A DNA stretch of 57,481 nt, from assembly GCA_910586835.1 (NCBI GenBank), contig CAJUJU010000018.1, positions 1 to 57,481 of the forward strand, in the 5' to 3' direction. Shown piece after piece: positions 1 to 7,673 of this stretch. The position numbers and the translations under genes were made by a program. The notes under the pieces were generated by a model. It saw nothing but the letters and a program-made list of their open reading frames with translations. It searched no databases and was not told the origin of the DNA. Numbering within the stretch: the stretch's first letter is position 1; each line of letters opens with the position of its first letter. The DNA comes from an uncultured Acetatifactor sp. (GTDB lineage Bacteria > Bacillota > Clostridia > Lachnospirales > Lachnospiraceae).

Positions 1-2
1 GG

Positions 3-1064
3 GAATATCACCCCTTTGAAGAAAACGAGGCGGCGGCCTATGCCATGCTCCATCAAGCGATCTCCCTGGGCAGCGCCGCTGCGGTTCTGGGGGCACTGCG
101 TATGGATATGCTGACACCGGAACTGAGGGAGATCATGCCTTTTGAGAGCATAAAAGAAGCATGGGATGTCATCTATGAAAAAGCCGAAAATGGCTGCGCT
201 TTCTGCCAGTACATGATCGGGAACACCTATTATTTTCTGGACATTATAGAGATCGAAGATCACAAGGAAAGTGACTTTGCAGATAAGGGAGCCTGGAACG
301 AATGGAAACGCCTGCAGATAAAACAGTGTCTCCCCTGGTTTGAGAAAGCATTTTCCGGCGGCATGATACTGGCGGGGCGGAATTATGGTCATTACTATGA
401 GCATGGACGGGGAGAGTACATTCCGGCAGAGCCGGGAAAAGAAGTTCCTATTATGCGTCAGGGCGCAGAACGGGGCTACCCCGAGTGGATGTATGCCTAT
501 GCCCATTATCTGGCCTATACAGAGGATAACGATAAAGAAGCTCTTCCCTGGGCGCTGAAAGCGGCAGAGGCAGGACATCTCTGGAGCTGGCATATCATAG
601 GGGATATTTATTGGAACGGCAGGGCGGTGGAGCGCAATGTGCCCTATGCTTTAGAGTGCTACAAAAAGACTGCCAGCTATGGTAACGACAGCTATGCCTG
701 CCGACAGTTGGGACGTTTGTATTTCAACGGCTGGGGTACGGCTGTGGACTATGCGCAGGCGGTCCAATGGCTGGAGAGAGATAAGGAGCCGGAAGGTATC
801 AAATACGATCTGCTGGGAATCTGCTATCTGCTGGGGCATGGCTGCAGACAAGATCCGGCGAGAGGGAAGGCGTTATTGGAGAGAAGTGAAAAATCCTGCT
901 ATAAAAGTTATGGCCTGGGGATGATGTATGCCGAAGGGATCGGTGTGCGGGAGGATATTGAAAAAGGTGTAGAGTATCTGAAAGCGGCGGGAAATTACGG
1001 GCCGGCAATCGAGGCATTGAAACATTACAAGAAAAGCCTGTTTGGGGTATGGCGGAGAAAATAA
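3..1064 (+). CDS. Sel1-repeat (TPR-like) protein, 5' end outside window
   Basis: The frame is open from the first complete codon at position 3, so the gene begins upstream of the window; the first ATG (45) has no ribosome binding site and is probably internal. The C-terminal half (about 530-1040) contains tandem Sel1-like repeats with the recurring pattern of G-x-Y-x-G-x-G/A-V followed by A-x-x-Y/W-x-x-K/E-A (for example LGRLYFNGWGT, GMMYAEGIGV). Sel1 repeats form alpha-alpha solenoids used for protein-protein contact. No signal peptide is visible in the part seen. It heads a run of probable immunity genes; Sel1 proteins often sit in such loci, but a role here is inference. Confidence 0.75.
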   Translation, partial: EYHPFEENEAAAYAMLHQAISLGSAAAVLGALRMDMLTPELREIMPFESIKEAWDVIYEKAENGCAFCQYMIGNTYYFLDIIEIEDHKESDFADKGAWNEWKRLQIKQCLPWFEKAFSGGMILAGRNYGHYYEHGRGEYIPAEPGKEVPIMRQGAERGYPEWMYAYAHYLAYTEDNDKEALPWALKAAEAGHLWSWHIIGDIYWNGRAVERNVPYALECYKKTASYGNDSYACRQLGRLYFNGWGTAVDYAQAVQWLERDKEPEGIKYDLLGICYLLGHGCRQDPARGKALLERSEKSCYKSYGLGMMYAEGIGVREDIEKGVEYLKAAGNYGPAIEALKHYKKSLFGVWRRK

Positions 1065-1070
1065 GAACAT

Positions 1071-1514
1071 TTGGAAAAGGAGTGTGACGGTTTATGGGAT
1101 TGGTATGAAACAAAGATTAAACAGGCTCCCAAGACCAAGAAAGAAATCGAGTATAGTGTTTCCAAATATCCGAAGTCGATGGAGGAGAATATACGAAAAA
1201 TAACGATGAAATATACAGAAGAAACGCTGTCTCTTGCGCTGGATATTTCTATATATTTGGGCGAAACAATTATAAAAAATTATCCCAATCTGTACTGGGG
1301 GCATTATACAAGGCCAAAGAATGAGTTTTCTGCTAATAGACCAGTTATACTGGGATTGAAAAGCAAACCGAAGAGATTTGATTCCAGCCGGATCGTTTTC
1401 GTATGCATGATAAAATCCAGTGAAAAATCTGACAAGAATCGAATATATGACCTGTACCGCTTTCGGGAGGATGAATTTGATCCAATAAAGCCCAGCTATT
1501 GGGATAGTTGGTAA
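1071..1514 (+). CDS. Small hypothetical protein, possible immunity-type protein
   Basis: This 147-residue frame opens at a TTG seven bases after the Sel1 gene stops; a GGAGAA stretch at about 1053 is a poor ribosome binding site, so the true start is uncertain. The protein is soluble, rich in Lys, Tyr and aromatic residues, with a conserved-looking core around LYWGHYTRPKNE and a C-terminal YDLYRFREDEFD stretch. I do not recognise a named family. Its size, AT-richer composition and position directly before a SUKH protein suggest it belongs to the same orphan immunity-gene array, which is inference from context only. Confidence 0.55.
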   Translation: MEKECDGLWDWYETKIKQAPKTKKEIEYSVSKYPKSMEENIRKITMKYTEETLSLALDISIYLGETIIKNYPNLYWGHYTRPKNEFSANRPVILGLKSKPKRFDSSRIVFVCMIKSSEKSDKNRIYDLYRFREDEFDPIKPSYWDSW

Positions 1515-1539
1515 CTATGATTTGTCAAAGGAGGCTTTT

Positions 1540-2223
1540 ATGACAACGGCAAAAAAGTATTTGGGGATATTGAGAGAACGGGAACCGCAGTTATGGAAAG
1601 AGTCATTCAAAGAATCCGGCTTTACAGAGAAAGATTTATCAGATATTGAAAAAGGGCTTGGATATAAGCTGCCAGCACCCTACCGTGAATTTTTGTTAAG
1701 CTATAAAATGCCAGGTGACATTACTGTGCTTGTTTCCTTTTGCGGAGATTCCTTTGCCTGTTCATGGAGCAAAACCTTTTCACGGGAGAAAAATGGCTAT
1801 ATTCCCAGGCCCGAATTTGACATTGGCCCAACGGTTGAGTTTGATTGGCATAATATTCAGGGAAACAGCGGAACAGAATTTTTGAAGAACCTCCAGCAAG
1901 AACAGAAAACCCGGGATGATTGCCCCTGCTTTTTGGAGGCAGGATTTATCGGGCTTGGAAAGGTATACGGGTATCTGGTGCATCTGGATCTGGTAAGCGG
2001 CGGCGTTGTCACGATACATGAAGAGGGCGTATATGACATGATGGGCGCCGGGGTAAAATGGAACAGCAAATCGGAAGTAAGGAAGTATATGGAAACACGG
2101 GAACTTTATATCTGTAAGGACTTTCATGATTTTCTCCGTTTTGCCTGTACTGGTGACTTTCTTGACGAGGATGAAGCAAGATTCCCCACACAGGAGGAAT
2201 TAGAGCAGGATTATTCCTGTTAA
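1540..2223 (+). CDS. SMI1/KNR4 (SUKH) family protein, probable immunity protein
   Basis: A 227-residue protein. ATG 1540 is chosen because AAGGAGG lies at 1528-1534; an in-frame TTG at 1522 lies upstream of that site. The N-terminal part shows the SUKH signature: an acidic helix (TEKDLSDIEKGLGYKLP) followed by YREFLLSYN-like residues (here YREFLLSYKMPG), then a mixed beta region and a late Trp/Phe-rich HDFLRFA helix. SUKH proteins are widespread immunity proteins against nuclease and deaminase toxins of contact-dependent and secreted systems. No cognate toxin is visible in the window, so the partner is unknown. The gene is closely followed by a frameshifted relative of the array. Confidence 0.75.
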   Translation: MTTAKKYLGILREREPQLWKESFKESGFTEKDLSDIEKGLGYKLPAPYREFLLSYKMPGDITVLVSFCGDSFACSWSKTFSREKNGYIPRPEFDIGPTVEFDWHNIQGNSGTEFLKNLQQEQKTRDDCPCFLEAGFIGLGKVYGYLVHLDLVSGGVVTIHEEGVYDMMGAGVKWNSKSEVRKYMETRELYICKDFHDFLRFACTGDFLDEDEARFPTQEELEQDYSC

Positions 2224-2707
2224 CAGATTGGAGAACTTCGGCATGCCACTTTGCAGGTTTTCCCCAGTCCATGCAAAAATCTACGATTTTACCAGCTCTA
2301 TCCCATGTACCGCAACGGAAAGCATGCTTATTCCGGATGATCTGTCTGTCCGATGCCCTGCCCTCAAGTGGCGTACCTATTTCGGATTGCCGTATATTAA
2401 CCTTTTGGGAAGAGAAACCATACTCAATGCCCCTTGCTGGAAAACGGAGGAAGTTGGAGAAACTATAGCAATCCAGCTGACGGAAAGTGTATTTGAGGAT
2501 ATACCATCAGAGCAGCGAGAGAAGGTTGTAGAATATTTTGAGAAGAGTGTAGCCCAAGAGATTCGGGCAGAGTTGGGCAGGGGATTTCTTTTCCGGCCAT
2601 ATCATGCGTCTGAAAAATATGACAGGAAAAAGAAACTGGTTCCAGAATTTCCAATCAGAGAATTGTTCGGAAAGAATCTTCCAGAGGAGTTAGGACATGG
2701 ATTATGA
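2224..2707 (+). pseudogene. Frameshifted remnant of a probable immunity gene
   Basis: No start codon with a ribosome binding site opens this stretch. Two frames must be joined to make a sensible protein. The frame continuing after the SUKH stop reads a plausible segment containing FYQLYPMYRNGKHAYSG and ends at TGA 2338-2340. The +1 frame then continues with CPALKWRTYFGLPYINLLG and runs to 2707. The junction lies at about 2330-2345. The protein therefore appears to lack its N-terminus and carry a frameshift. The last 11 bases overlap the next gene. Family not identified; its place in the array suggests a dead immunity gene. Confidence 0.5.
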
Positions 2708-3395
2708 GCAGTTTATCACAGAGATACAGAAATATTGGGATCTGCGTAAAAAGGGACTGAAAAAGCAGGCAAACAGCTTTCTGTTCTCATTTACAAAATC
2801 TTTTAAAGAAAATGTGCCGGATGCAGATGCAGACGCTGTTTTGTTTCGGTTTTGCAGAGAATACCTGGATGAGATGAAATTTCCGGGGGATGCGTTGCCC
2901 AGACGCCACCTGCCATTTCAATTAACAAAGCTGCTTGACGATTATTTAAGCCGTGAATGTGAGAAAAATCAGATGCCGCAGATGCGGTGGGCGTACCAGA
3001 TTTTTGGAAACATTTACAATCCCCACGATCCAAAGATGGAACATGATTTTTATCCCATCCTGGAGCGCGCATACATGCATGAAAAATGTGATCCTCAGAC
3101 GGTTCAGCTCTATTTTAGGGAGCAGCTTGATTCCCTATGGTGGGGGCAGCATCATTTTCCGGAGAGCATCCGCATTACAAAAGAGGAATTTGAAAATATT
3201 GTAGGTGTAGCAAAGAAAATCCTTTCAGAAAAAACAGTAGATCCGCAGCTTGTGGAAGAGTTTGAGTATTACATGAAATTGTATCAAATCTATTTTGAAT
3301 GGCAGAACAATAACAGGAACGGCGATTTTTACGAGTTGTGCAGGAAGGAAGGACTGGCGTTTGAAGGAGTCCCGGTGATTTATTATAAAGAATAG
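2697..3395 (+). CDS. Hypothetical helical protein in immunity array
   Basis: A 232-residue soluble protein. ATG 2697 has AGGAG eight bases upstream (2684-2688) and overlaps the remnant before it. The sequence is mostly helical and rich in Glu, Lys, Tyr and Phe, with motifs such as RWAYQIFGNIYNPHD and a Trp pair in LDSLWWGQHHFPE. There is no membrane segment or signal peptide. I do not recognise the family. It is followed after 12 bases by a double-domain SUKH protein, so the two are probably co-transcribed. The similar layout of its neighbours suggests an immunity or accessory function, but the sequence itself does not show one. Confidence 0.6.
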   Translation: MDYEQFITEIQKYWDLRKKGLKKQANSFLFSFTKSFKENVPDADADAVLFRFCREYLDEMKFPGDALPRRHLPFQLTKLLDDYLSRECEKNQMPQMRWAYQIFGNIYNPHDPKMEHDFYPILERAYMHEKCDPQTVQLYFREQLDSLWWGQHHFPESIRITKEEFENIVGVAKKILSEKTVDPQLVEEFEYYMKLYQIYFEWQNNNRNGDFYELCRKEGLAFEGVPVIYYKE

Positions 3396-3407
3396 GAAGG
3401 CGGCGCT

Positions 3408-4850
3408 ATGATATCTGAAGAACTGAAAAAAATCAAATCTTTTGGCAGCAGTATGGAAAGCTCCGTGACACCGGAGGACATTGCAGACAAGGAAAAAGAA
3501 CTGGGGGTTATGCTACCCCAGGCTCTGCAGGAATTATATTTGACCTTTCATCCGAATGATCCTGCTTTTACGGAAAAGGGAAATCTGATTCCACTTGAGG
3601 AATTAAAAATTTACAAACGTGTCTATTGGACAGATACCATCATTACTATCCTGCCTTTTTGCCAGCATGAAAGATACGGCTATGGCTTTGAAGTAAGCCG
3701 GTATCATAAAAGCAAGGATATTATGAGCCGCAATGATCCGGAAGATCCGCAGATGTGGGGGCTTTATGTGCTGCCGGAAACACGCAGGGAAGAAAAGCAT
3801 CTGGAAGGCCGTGAAGTGCCGTGCAATCAGTCAAAACTCTCTCAATGGATCATGGAATGGTTAGGATACCAGCAGACCATGGCGCAGCCCAGCGTGGCGG
3901 CCGTCAACAAGGATAAGGCGGAAAGTTATTGGAAAAAAATGCGGGAGCATCTTCCGAATACGTTTTATCATGTTCCTCCGGAGCAGCTTTCCAGTCACAG
4001 AACAAATTTTAGCGTAAACTTTGTGGAGGAACCATCCAGGATTTTATGTGGAAGTATTCTCTATTCAGAGATGGCTTATTTTGGCGGCAGGACTGATGAG
4101 GAACTGGAACAGCTTATGAAACAGATGGGATTCAAATATATCTGGATGAAAAGCCAGGATGGGCATCCTATTTTTAATTCGGCTCCACCCCAGCCGCCAC
4201 AGGAACGGGAACTGAAATCCATTGCCCCGGTATTACAGTTTCTCTGCAAATTTGCCGGGATTGAGGGAAAGGGAGCGAAGGAGGAAAGTATTGAACGGGC
4301 AGGAGCCCGTCTGGGAGCTTCCCTTCCGCTTCCATTGGAAGAGTTTTACCGCTATCTGCCAGGCAGATTTTATCACAGTTATAACGTGGTTCGTCCTCTT
4401 TCCGGATTGAAGCAGACAAAGGATGGCAAACTGGATTTTCTCACAGAAAATCAGGCGGTGTATCACTGGGCGGCGGAATTGAACAGCCCGTTTCTATACC
4501 GCCGTGCCAATGACGGCGTAGGAGAGTGGAACGCATATGGTATTTTAGACGGTTTTCTTGCGGCGGAATTTTTGTGGGCGCTGGCTTGTGATGAAAAATT
4601 GAATCTGGTCCTTTGGGAGCTTCCGGATTTTGAGCCACCAATGTTGTCTGAAGGCGGGAAGTTGAGTCCGTACCTGTATTCTATTGCAGGTATTACGGAT
4701 CAGATCGCCGCAGGCAATACCCGAAGGCTTTACCAGGCCATGGATGGGCAGGCTGTTGGATTGTATGACAGTGAAGAATGTACATTCTGGTTTGTGACAA
4801 AAGATGAAACCTTGCCGATGGTGCGCCGGATGCAGAGTTTGGAAAATTGA
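3408..4850 (+). CDS. Two-domain SMI1/KNR4 (SUKH) family protein
   Basis: A 480-residue protein starting at ATG 3408 behind GGAAGGCGG. Residues about 15-150 form one SUKH-like domain (helix SVTPEDIADKEKELGVMLPQ followed by LQELYLTFHPND). A second starts near residue 285 (ESIERAGARLGASLPLPLEEFYRYL) and runs to about 430, ending with aromatic strands typical of the fold. The region between them includes a Q/P-rich linker (APPQPPQERE). SUKH domains bind and neutralise toxin domains; double-domain versions could cover two toxins. It overlaps the next short gene by four bases (TTGA). No toxin gene is present nearby. Confidence 0.7.
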   Translation: MISEELKKIKSFGSSMESSVTPEDIADKEKELGVMLPQALQELYLTFHPNDPAFTEKGNLIPLEELKIYKRVYWTDTIITILPFCQHERYGYGFEVSRYHKSKDIMSRNDPEDPQMWGLYVLPETRREEKHLEGREVPCNQSKLSQWIMEWLGYQQTMAQPSVAAVNKDKAESYWKKMREHLPNTFYHVPPEQLSSHRTNFSVNFVEEPSRILCGSILYSEMAYFGGRTDEELEQLMKQMGFKYIWMKSQDGHPIFNSAPPQPPQERELKSIAPVLQFLCKFAGIEGKGAKEESIERAGARLGASLPLPLEEFYRYLPGRFYHSYNVVRPLSGLKQTKDGKLDFLTENQAVYHWAAELNSPFLYRRANDGVGEWNAYGILDGFLAAEFLWALACDEKLNLVLWELPDFEPPMLSEGGKLSPYLYSIAGITDQIAAGNTRRLYQAMDGQAVGLYDSEECTFWFVTKDETLPMVRRMQSLEN

Positions 4851-5125
4851 TTGTAGAGGTTCCGAAAAAACGGGGAGATGGTGCAGCCCGTTTTTATGAA
4901 AAGGGCATGGTATTGGAAAAGAAGCGGCTGCCCTACTCGGAAATTAAAGATGTGGTGTTTGTAGCTGCCACATCAGATAAAAAGTTCACTTTGAAACAAG
5001 CTGCAAGAGATATGGGTGTTTTATGGATATACCCCAAAAAGGGAGCTACGATTGGACTAAGGGAAATAAATTATCAATTTGATAATGAAATCATGGAGAA
5101 AATCAAACAAGGGCTTGGTTTTTAA
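4847..5125 (+). CDS. Short hypothetical protein, partner of SUKH gene
   Basis: A 92-residue protein starting at TTG 4847 that overlaps the SUKH stop as TTGA, a coupling seen in co-translated pairs. The sequence has an alternating strand pattern (GMVLEKKRLPYSEIKDVVFVAAT, VLWIYPKKGATIGL), suggesting a small beta-rich fold of the PH-like kind, but I do not recognise a family. It ends just before the decayed recombinase region, so it may be the last intact gene of the accessory array. The C-terminus GLGF looks natural rather than truncated. Confidence 0.5.
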   Translation: MIVEVPKKRGDGAARFYEKGMVLEKKRLPYSEIKDVVFVAATSDKKFTLKQAARDMGVLWIYPKKGATIGLREINYQFDNEIMEKIKQGLGF

Positions 5126-5157
5126 ATAGGATTTTTCCATAGTGTAATAACTGCTAA

Positions 5158-5310
5158 AAAATACATGTTGATGGTAGAGATAACATTTTTGTTCAACAGA
5201 AAGATTTAGACAATCGACCTTCACATGGAGCATGGAGGGCTGCTTATTATATTCAAAAAGAATTGAAACGACAACAAGAATGGTTGGAGCATACACCTTA
5301 TATGACTTGA
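5158..5310 (+). pseudogene. Orphan C-terminal protein fragment
   Basis: Between the short gene ending at 5125 and the recombinase remnant, one frame reads about 50 protein-like residues (IHVDGRDNIFVQQKDLDN, then AWRAAYYIQKELKRQQEWLE) and ends at TGA 5308-5310. No start codon or ribosome binding site precedes it, and stops close the frame at 5155. This looks like the tail of a lost gene, perhaps joined here by deletion. It overlaps the start of the recombinase frame in another phase. Chance cannot be excluded. Confidence 0.3.
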
Positions 5311-6185
5311 TTATCCCCAACATTGATTATGATATAAAGATGAGGTTTGTCAGCGTGGAATACCTGGACGGACTTCTGGAGAGGACGTCAAAGGCTTGTG
5401 TTTCGGCAGGAAACAAAGGACGGGAAATTTTGAATCTTGCCATGAAAGAGGCAGTTATAGAGGGCTATATCAATGTGAATCCCGTGCCGGAAACAAAGCC
5501 GTATAAGCGAAAGAAACCCAATATCGTGATTCTCAGCAGGGAGAAAATAAAAATACTTTTTTAGGCGGCTTCAAAGGATAACTGGTATCTGGAAATTCTG
5601 TTGGGACTGTTTTGCAGACTGCGGAAAGGCGAAAACTATGGCTTGAAATTTTCTGACTTTGATCTAGAACGCCGTAGTGTGAAAATCAGCAGGCAGATTG
5701 TTGCAAACCCTATTATAAAAGAGGGGAGCAGGATTGAAGAAAATATTTTAATCGAACGTGCCCCCAAAACGCCCAACAGTTTTCGGGTGCTGCGTGTGCC
5801 CGAGGTCATTATTACAGAGCTGGAGAAAAGAAAATGTCAGATAGATATGTATAAAGAAAAGATGCAGGAGGCTTTTATTGATAACGATTATATCAGTTGT
5901 CAGGCAAATGGAAAGGTTCATAGTCTGTCTGCTATGAATAACGCTTTGACAAAGCTGTGTGTGCGGAATGGGCTTCCTGCCGTAACTGTGCATGGACTTC
6001 GACATATGTTTGCCACCATTTTGGTGGAACAGGGTGTTCCTCTTGCGAAAATATCAGGGGTGTTGGGACACAGTTCTGTCAATACAACCTTTGAATATTA
6101 TTGTGACGTTATGGATGAGAAAGAAAAGATTATTGCCTTTATGAATGACGCTTTTATTCCAGAAGGCAGGGAAGGGACAGGATAA
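5232..6185 (+). pseudogene. Tyrosine recombinase (integrase) with internal stop
   Basis: One frame encodes most of a phage/ICE-type tyrosine recombinase, broken by an in-frame TAG at 5562-5564. Before the stop lies the core-binding domain (LLERTSKACVSAGNKGRE, then NVNPVPETKPY). After it, the frame continues as AASKDNWYLEILLGLFCRL and holds the catalytic domain: Arg in LRKGE, HGLRH (His-x-x-Arg), LGHSS, and the Tyr in TTFEYYCDV. The N-terminal arm-binding domain is absent or not recognisable. Homology probably begins near 5290. It stops one base before the second recombinase starts. With the catalytic residues kept but the frame broken, it is a recent pseudogene of a mobile element. Confidence 0.85.
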
Positions 6186-6186
6186 C

Positions 6187-7331
6187 ATGGAATTTGACTT
6201 GAAATTACAGCAGTTTGTGGACTGGAAGGTTTATAACGTCACGCCGATTAAGAATAAGTTTGGCTATCGTGTAGTGCTGATTTATGCGGACGGGACAAAA
6301 ATACCACAGCAGAAATCTGGATTTGCGACAAAGAAAGCGGCGAACACGGACAGGGACAAGACGCTGGGCGAATTATATTCAGGCACATATGTGGTATACA
6401 CAAGTGTAAAGGTAAAAGATTTTATGCTGTTCTGGCTTGAAAAAGAAATGCGCCCACACATTACAAGCGGCTCCTATGAAACTTATTCCAATATTGTGAA
6501 TAACCATGTGATTCCGGCGATGGGCAACATCAGAATGACAGAAATCAAACGGAGCCATATCCAGAGCCTTTACTATGAAGAAGCGGCGGCTTCCGTTTCT
6601 ATCGCAAGATTGGTAAAAACGGTGATGAATACGTCTATGCAATATGCTGTGAATAAGAAAATCATTTCCATAAATCCGACGATTGATGTGGCACTGCCAA
6701 AGCAGGTAGAGAAGAAAGCCTATCACACCCGGAACATTGATACACAAAAGACGCTGAATATGGAGCAGGTTTTAACGCTCATTGAAGCGAGCAGGGAAAC
6801 GCCAATCCATATGCAGGTATTATTTGCCGTGCTGTTGGGATTGAGGCGGTGTGAAATCAATGGGGTAAAATATTCGGATATAGATTATATCAACCGGACA
6901 TTAAAAGTACAGCGGCAGTTAGGCAAGAAACCGAACACGACTGCCGGGGACTTCCCGGCTAAGACGTTTACAAAACAGGAAATCGGATTGAAAACGCCGT
7001 CCAGCTACCGAACCATCCCCATACCGGATTATGTGTTTGAAGCCATTCTGGAAGAAAGAAAAGTGTATGAGAAGAACTGCAGAAGGTGGTTAGGCACATT
7101 TCAGGATTTGGATTATATTTGCTGTTCCACTTATGGGCGTCCGAGAAGCAAGGATTTTCACTGAAGGCATTATAAGAAGCTGCTAGAGGACAATGGTCTG
7201 CCTGATATAAGGTGGCATGATTTGCGAAGCACCTTCTGTACCATTTTATTAAAGAACAATTTCAATCCCAAAGCGGTACAGATTTTTCAGAAGATAATTA
7301 TATAGAACAAATCAGTGAATTTCTTGCATGA
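6187..7331 (+). pseudogene. Second tyrosine recombinase, stop plus deletion
   Basis: ATG 6187 begins just after the first recombinase, with GGGACAGG upstream. The frame has an arm domain (GYRVVLIYADGTK), a core-binding domain (HVIPAMGNIRMTEIKRSHI) and the first catalytic Arg in LLGLRRCEINGVKYSDID. An in-frame TGA at 7162-7164 breaks it after RPRSKDFH. The same frame then resumes with YKKLLEDNGLPDIRWHDLRST (the His-x-x-Arg box). After NPKAV the expected LGH box and the Tyr nucleophile are missing; a shifted frame gives a tail-like SEDNYIEQISEFL ending at TGA 7329. A nonsense change and a small deletion have thus inactivated it. Confidence 0.85.
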
Positions 7332-7371
7332 AACTAAGATACTGGCATAACTGAATGGCATAAAAAGATAT

Positions 7372-7416
7372 AAAAAAGCACAGAACAAAAGTTCGATTTT
7401 GGTCTGTACTTTTTTT
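7372..7416 (+). terminator. Hairpin with T-run before uvrB
   Basis: The arm at 7377-7390 (AGCACAGAACAAAA) pairs with 7397-7410 (TTTTGGTCTGTACT) apart from two mismatches. The loop is GTTCGA, and a run of seven T follows (7410-7416). Six A bases before the left arm make it usable on the other strand too. It would end transcription from the recombinase remnants. It overlaps the possible LexA box, so the two readings compete. Confidence 0.55.
7382..7395 (+). promoter_or_regulatory. Possible LexA (SOS) box upstream of uvrB
   Basis: AGAACAAAAGTTCG has the GAAC-N4-GTTC core of the Firmicute LexA/DinR operator (B. subtilis consensus CGAACRNRYGTTYG). It lies just upstream of the predicted uvrB promoter. 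uvrBA is a known SOS operon in B. subtilis, which fits. The same bases form part of a terminator-like hairpin, so the match may be incidental. Confidence 0.4.
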
Positions 7417-7433
7417 GACTTATGTGTTATAAT
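7405..7433 (+). promoter_or_regulatory. Probable uvrB promoter with extended -10
   Basis: TATAAT lies at 7428-7433 with TG one base upstream (7425-7426), an extended -10 element. The -35 region 17 bases upstream (TGTACT) is weak. This would give a leader of about 230 bases before uvrB, holding the repeat structure at 7522-7618. Confidence 0.5.
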
Positions 7434-7521
7434 GAAAAACCAAATGACTGGATAATACTATCTGTACTGGCTGGTGTTATTCAGTGTTGTTTCGTTTCAA
7501 AAATACGGTTTTGTGACCTGC

Positions 7522-7618
7522 ATTCGTGTAATTGCTATTTTAACGCTTATTCGCCAGCTTTGCAAGCCCAAATTACACGAATCGAAAACTGAATTACACG
7601 AATTTTGGGCGAATAAGC
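7522..7618. repeat. Nested direct and inverted repeats in uvrB leader
   Basis: AATTACACGAAT occurs twice as a direct repeat (7571-7582 and 7592-7603) and once inverted (ATTCGTGTAATT, 7522-7533). An 11-base perfect inverted pair encloses the two direct copies: GCTTATTCGCC at 7545-7555 and GGCGAATAAGC at 7608-7618. No gene is encoded here. The structure could be a folded mRNA leader of uvrB, a protein-binding site, or the attachment site of the decayed element carrying the recombinases. Confidence 0.75.
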
Positions 7619-7673
7619 AAACTTTTTTCGGCCACATTACGAAGTATCTCTTGTGGAAATTGGAGGTTTTCAT

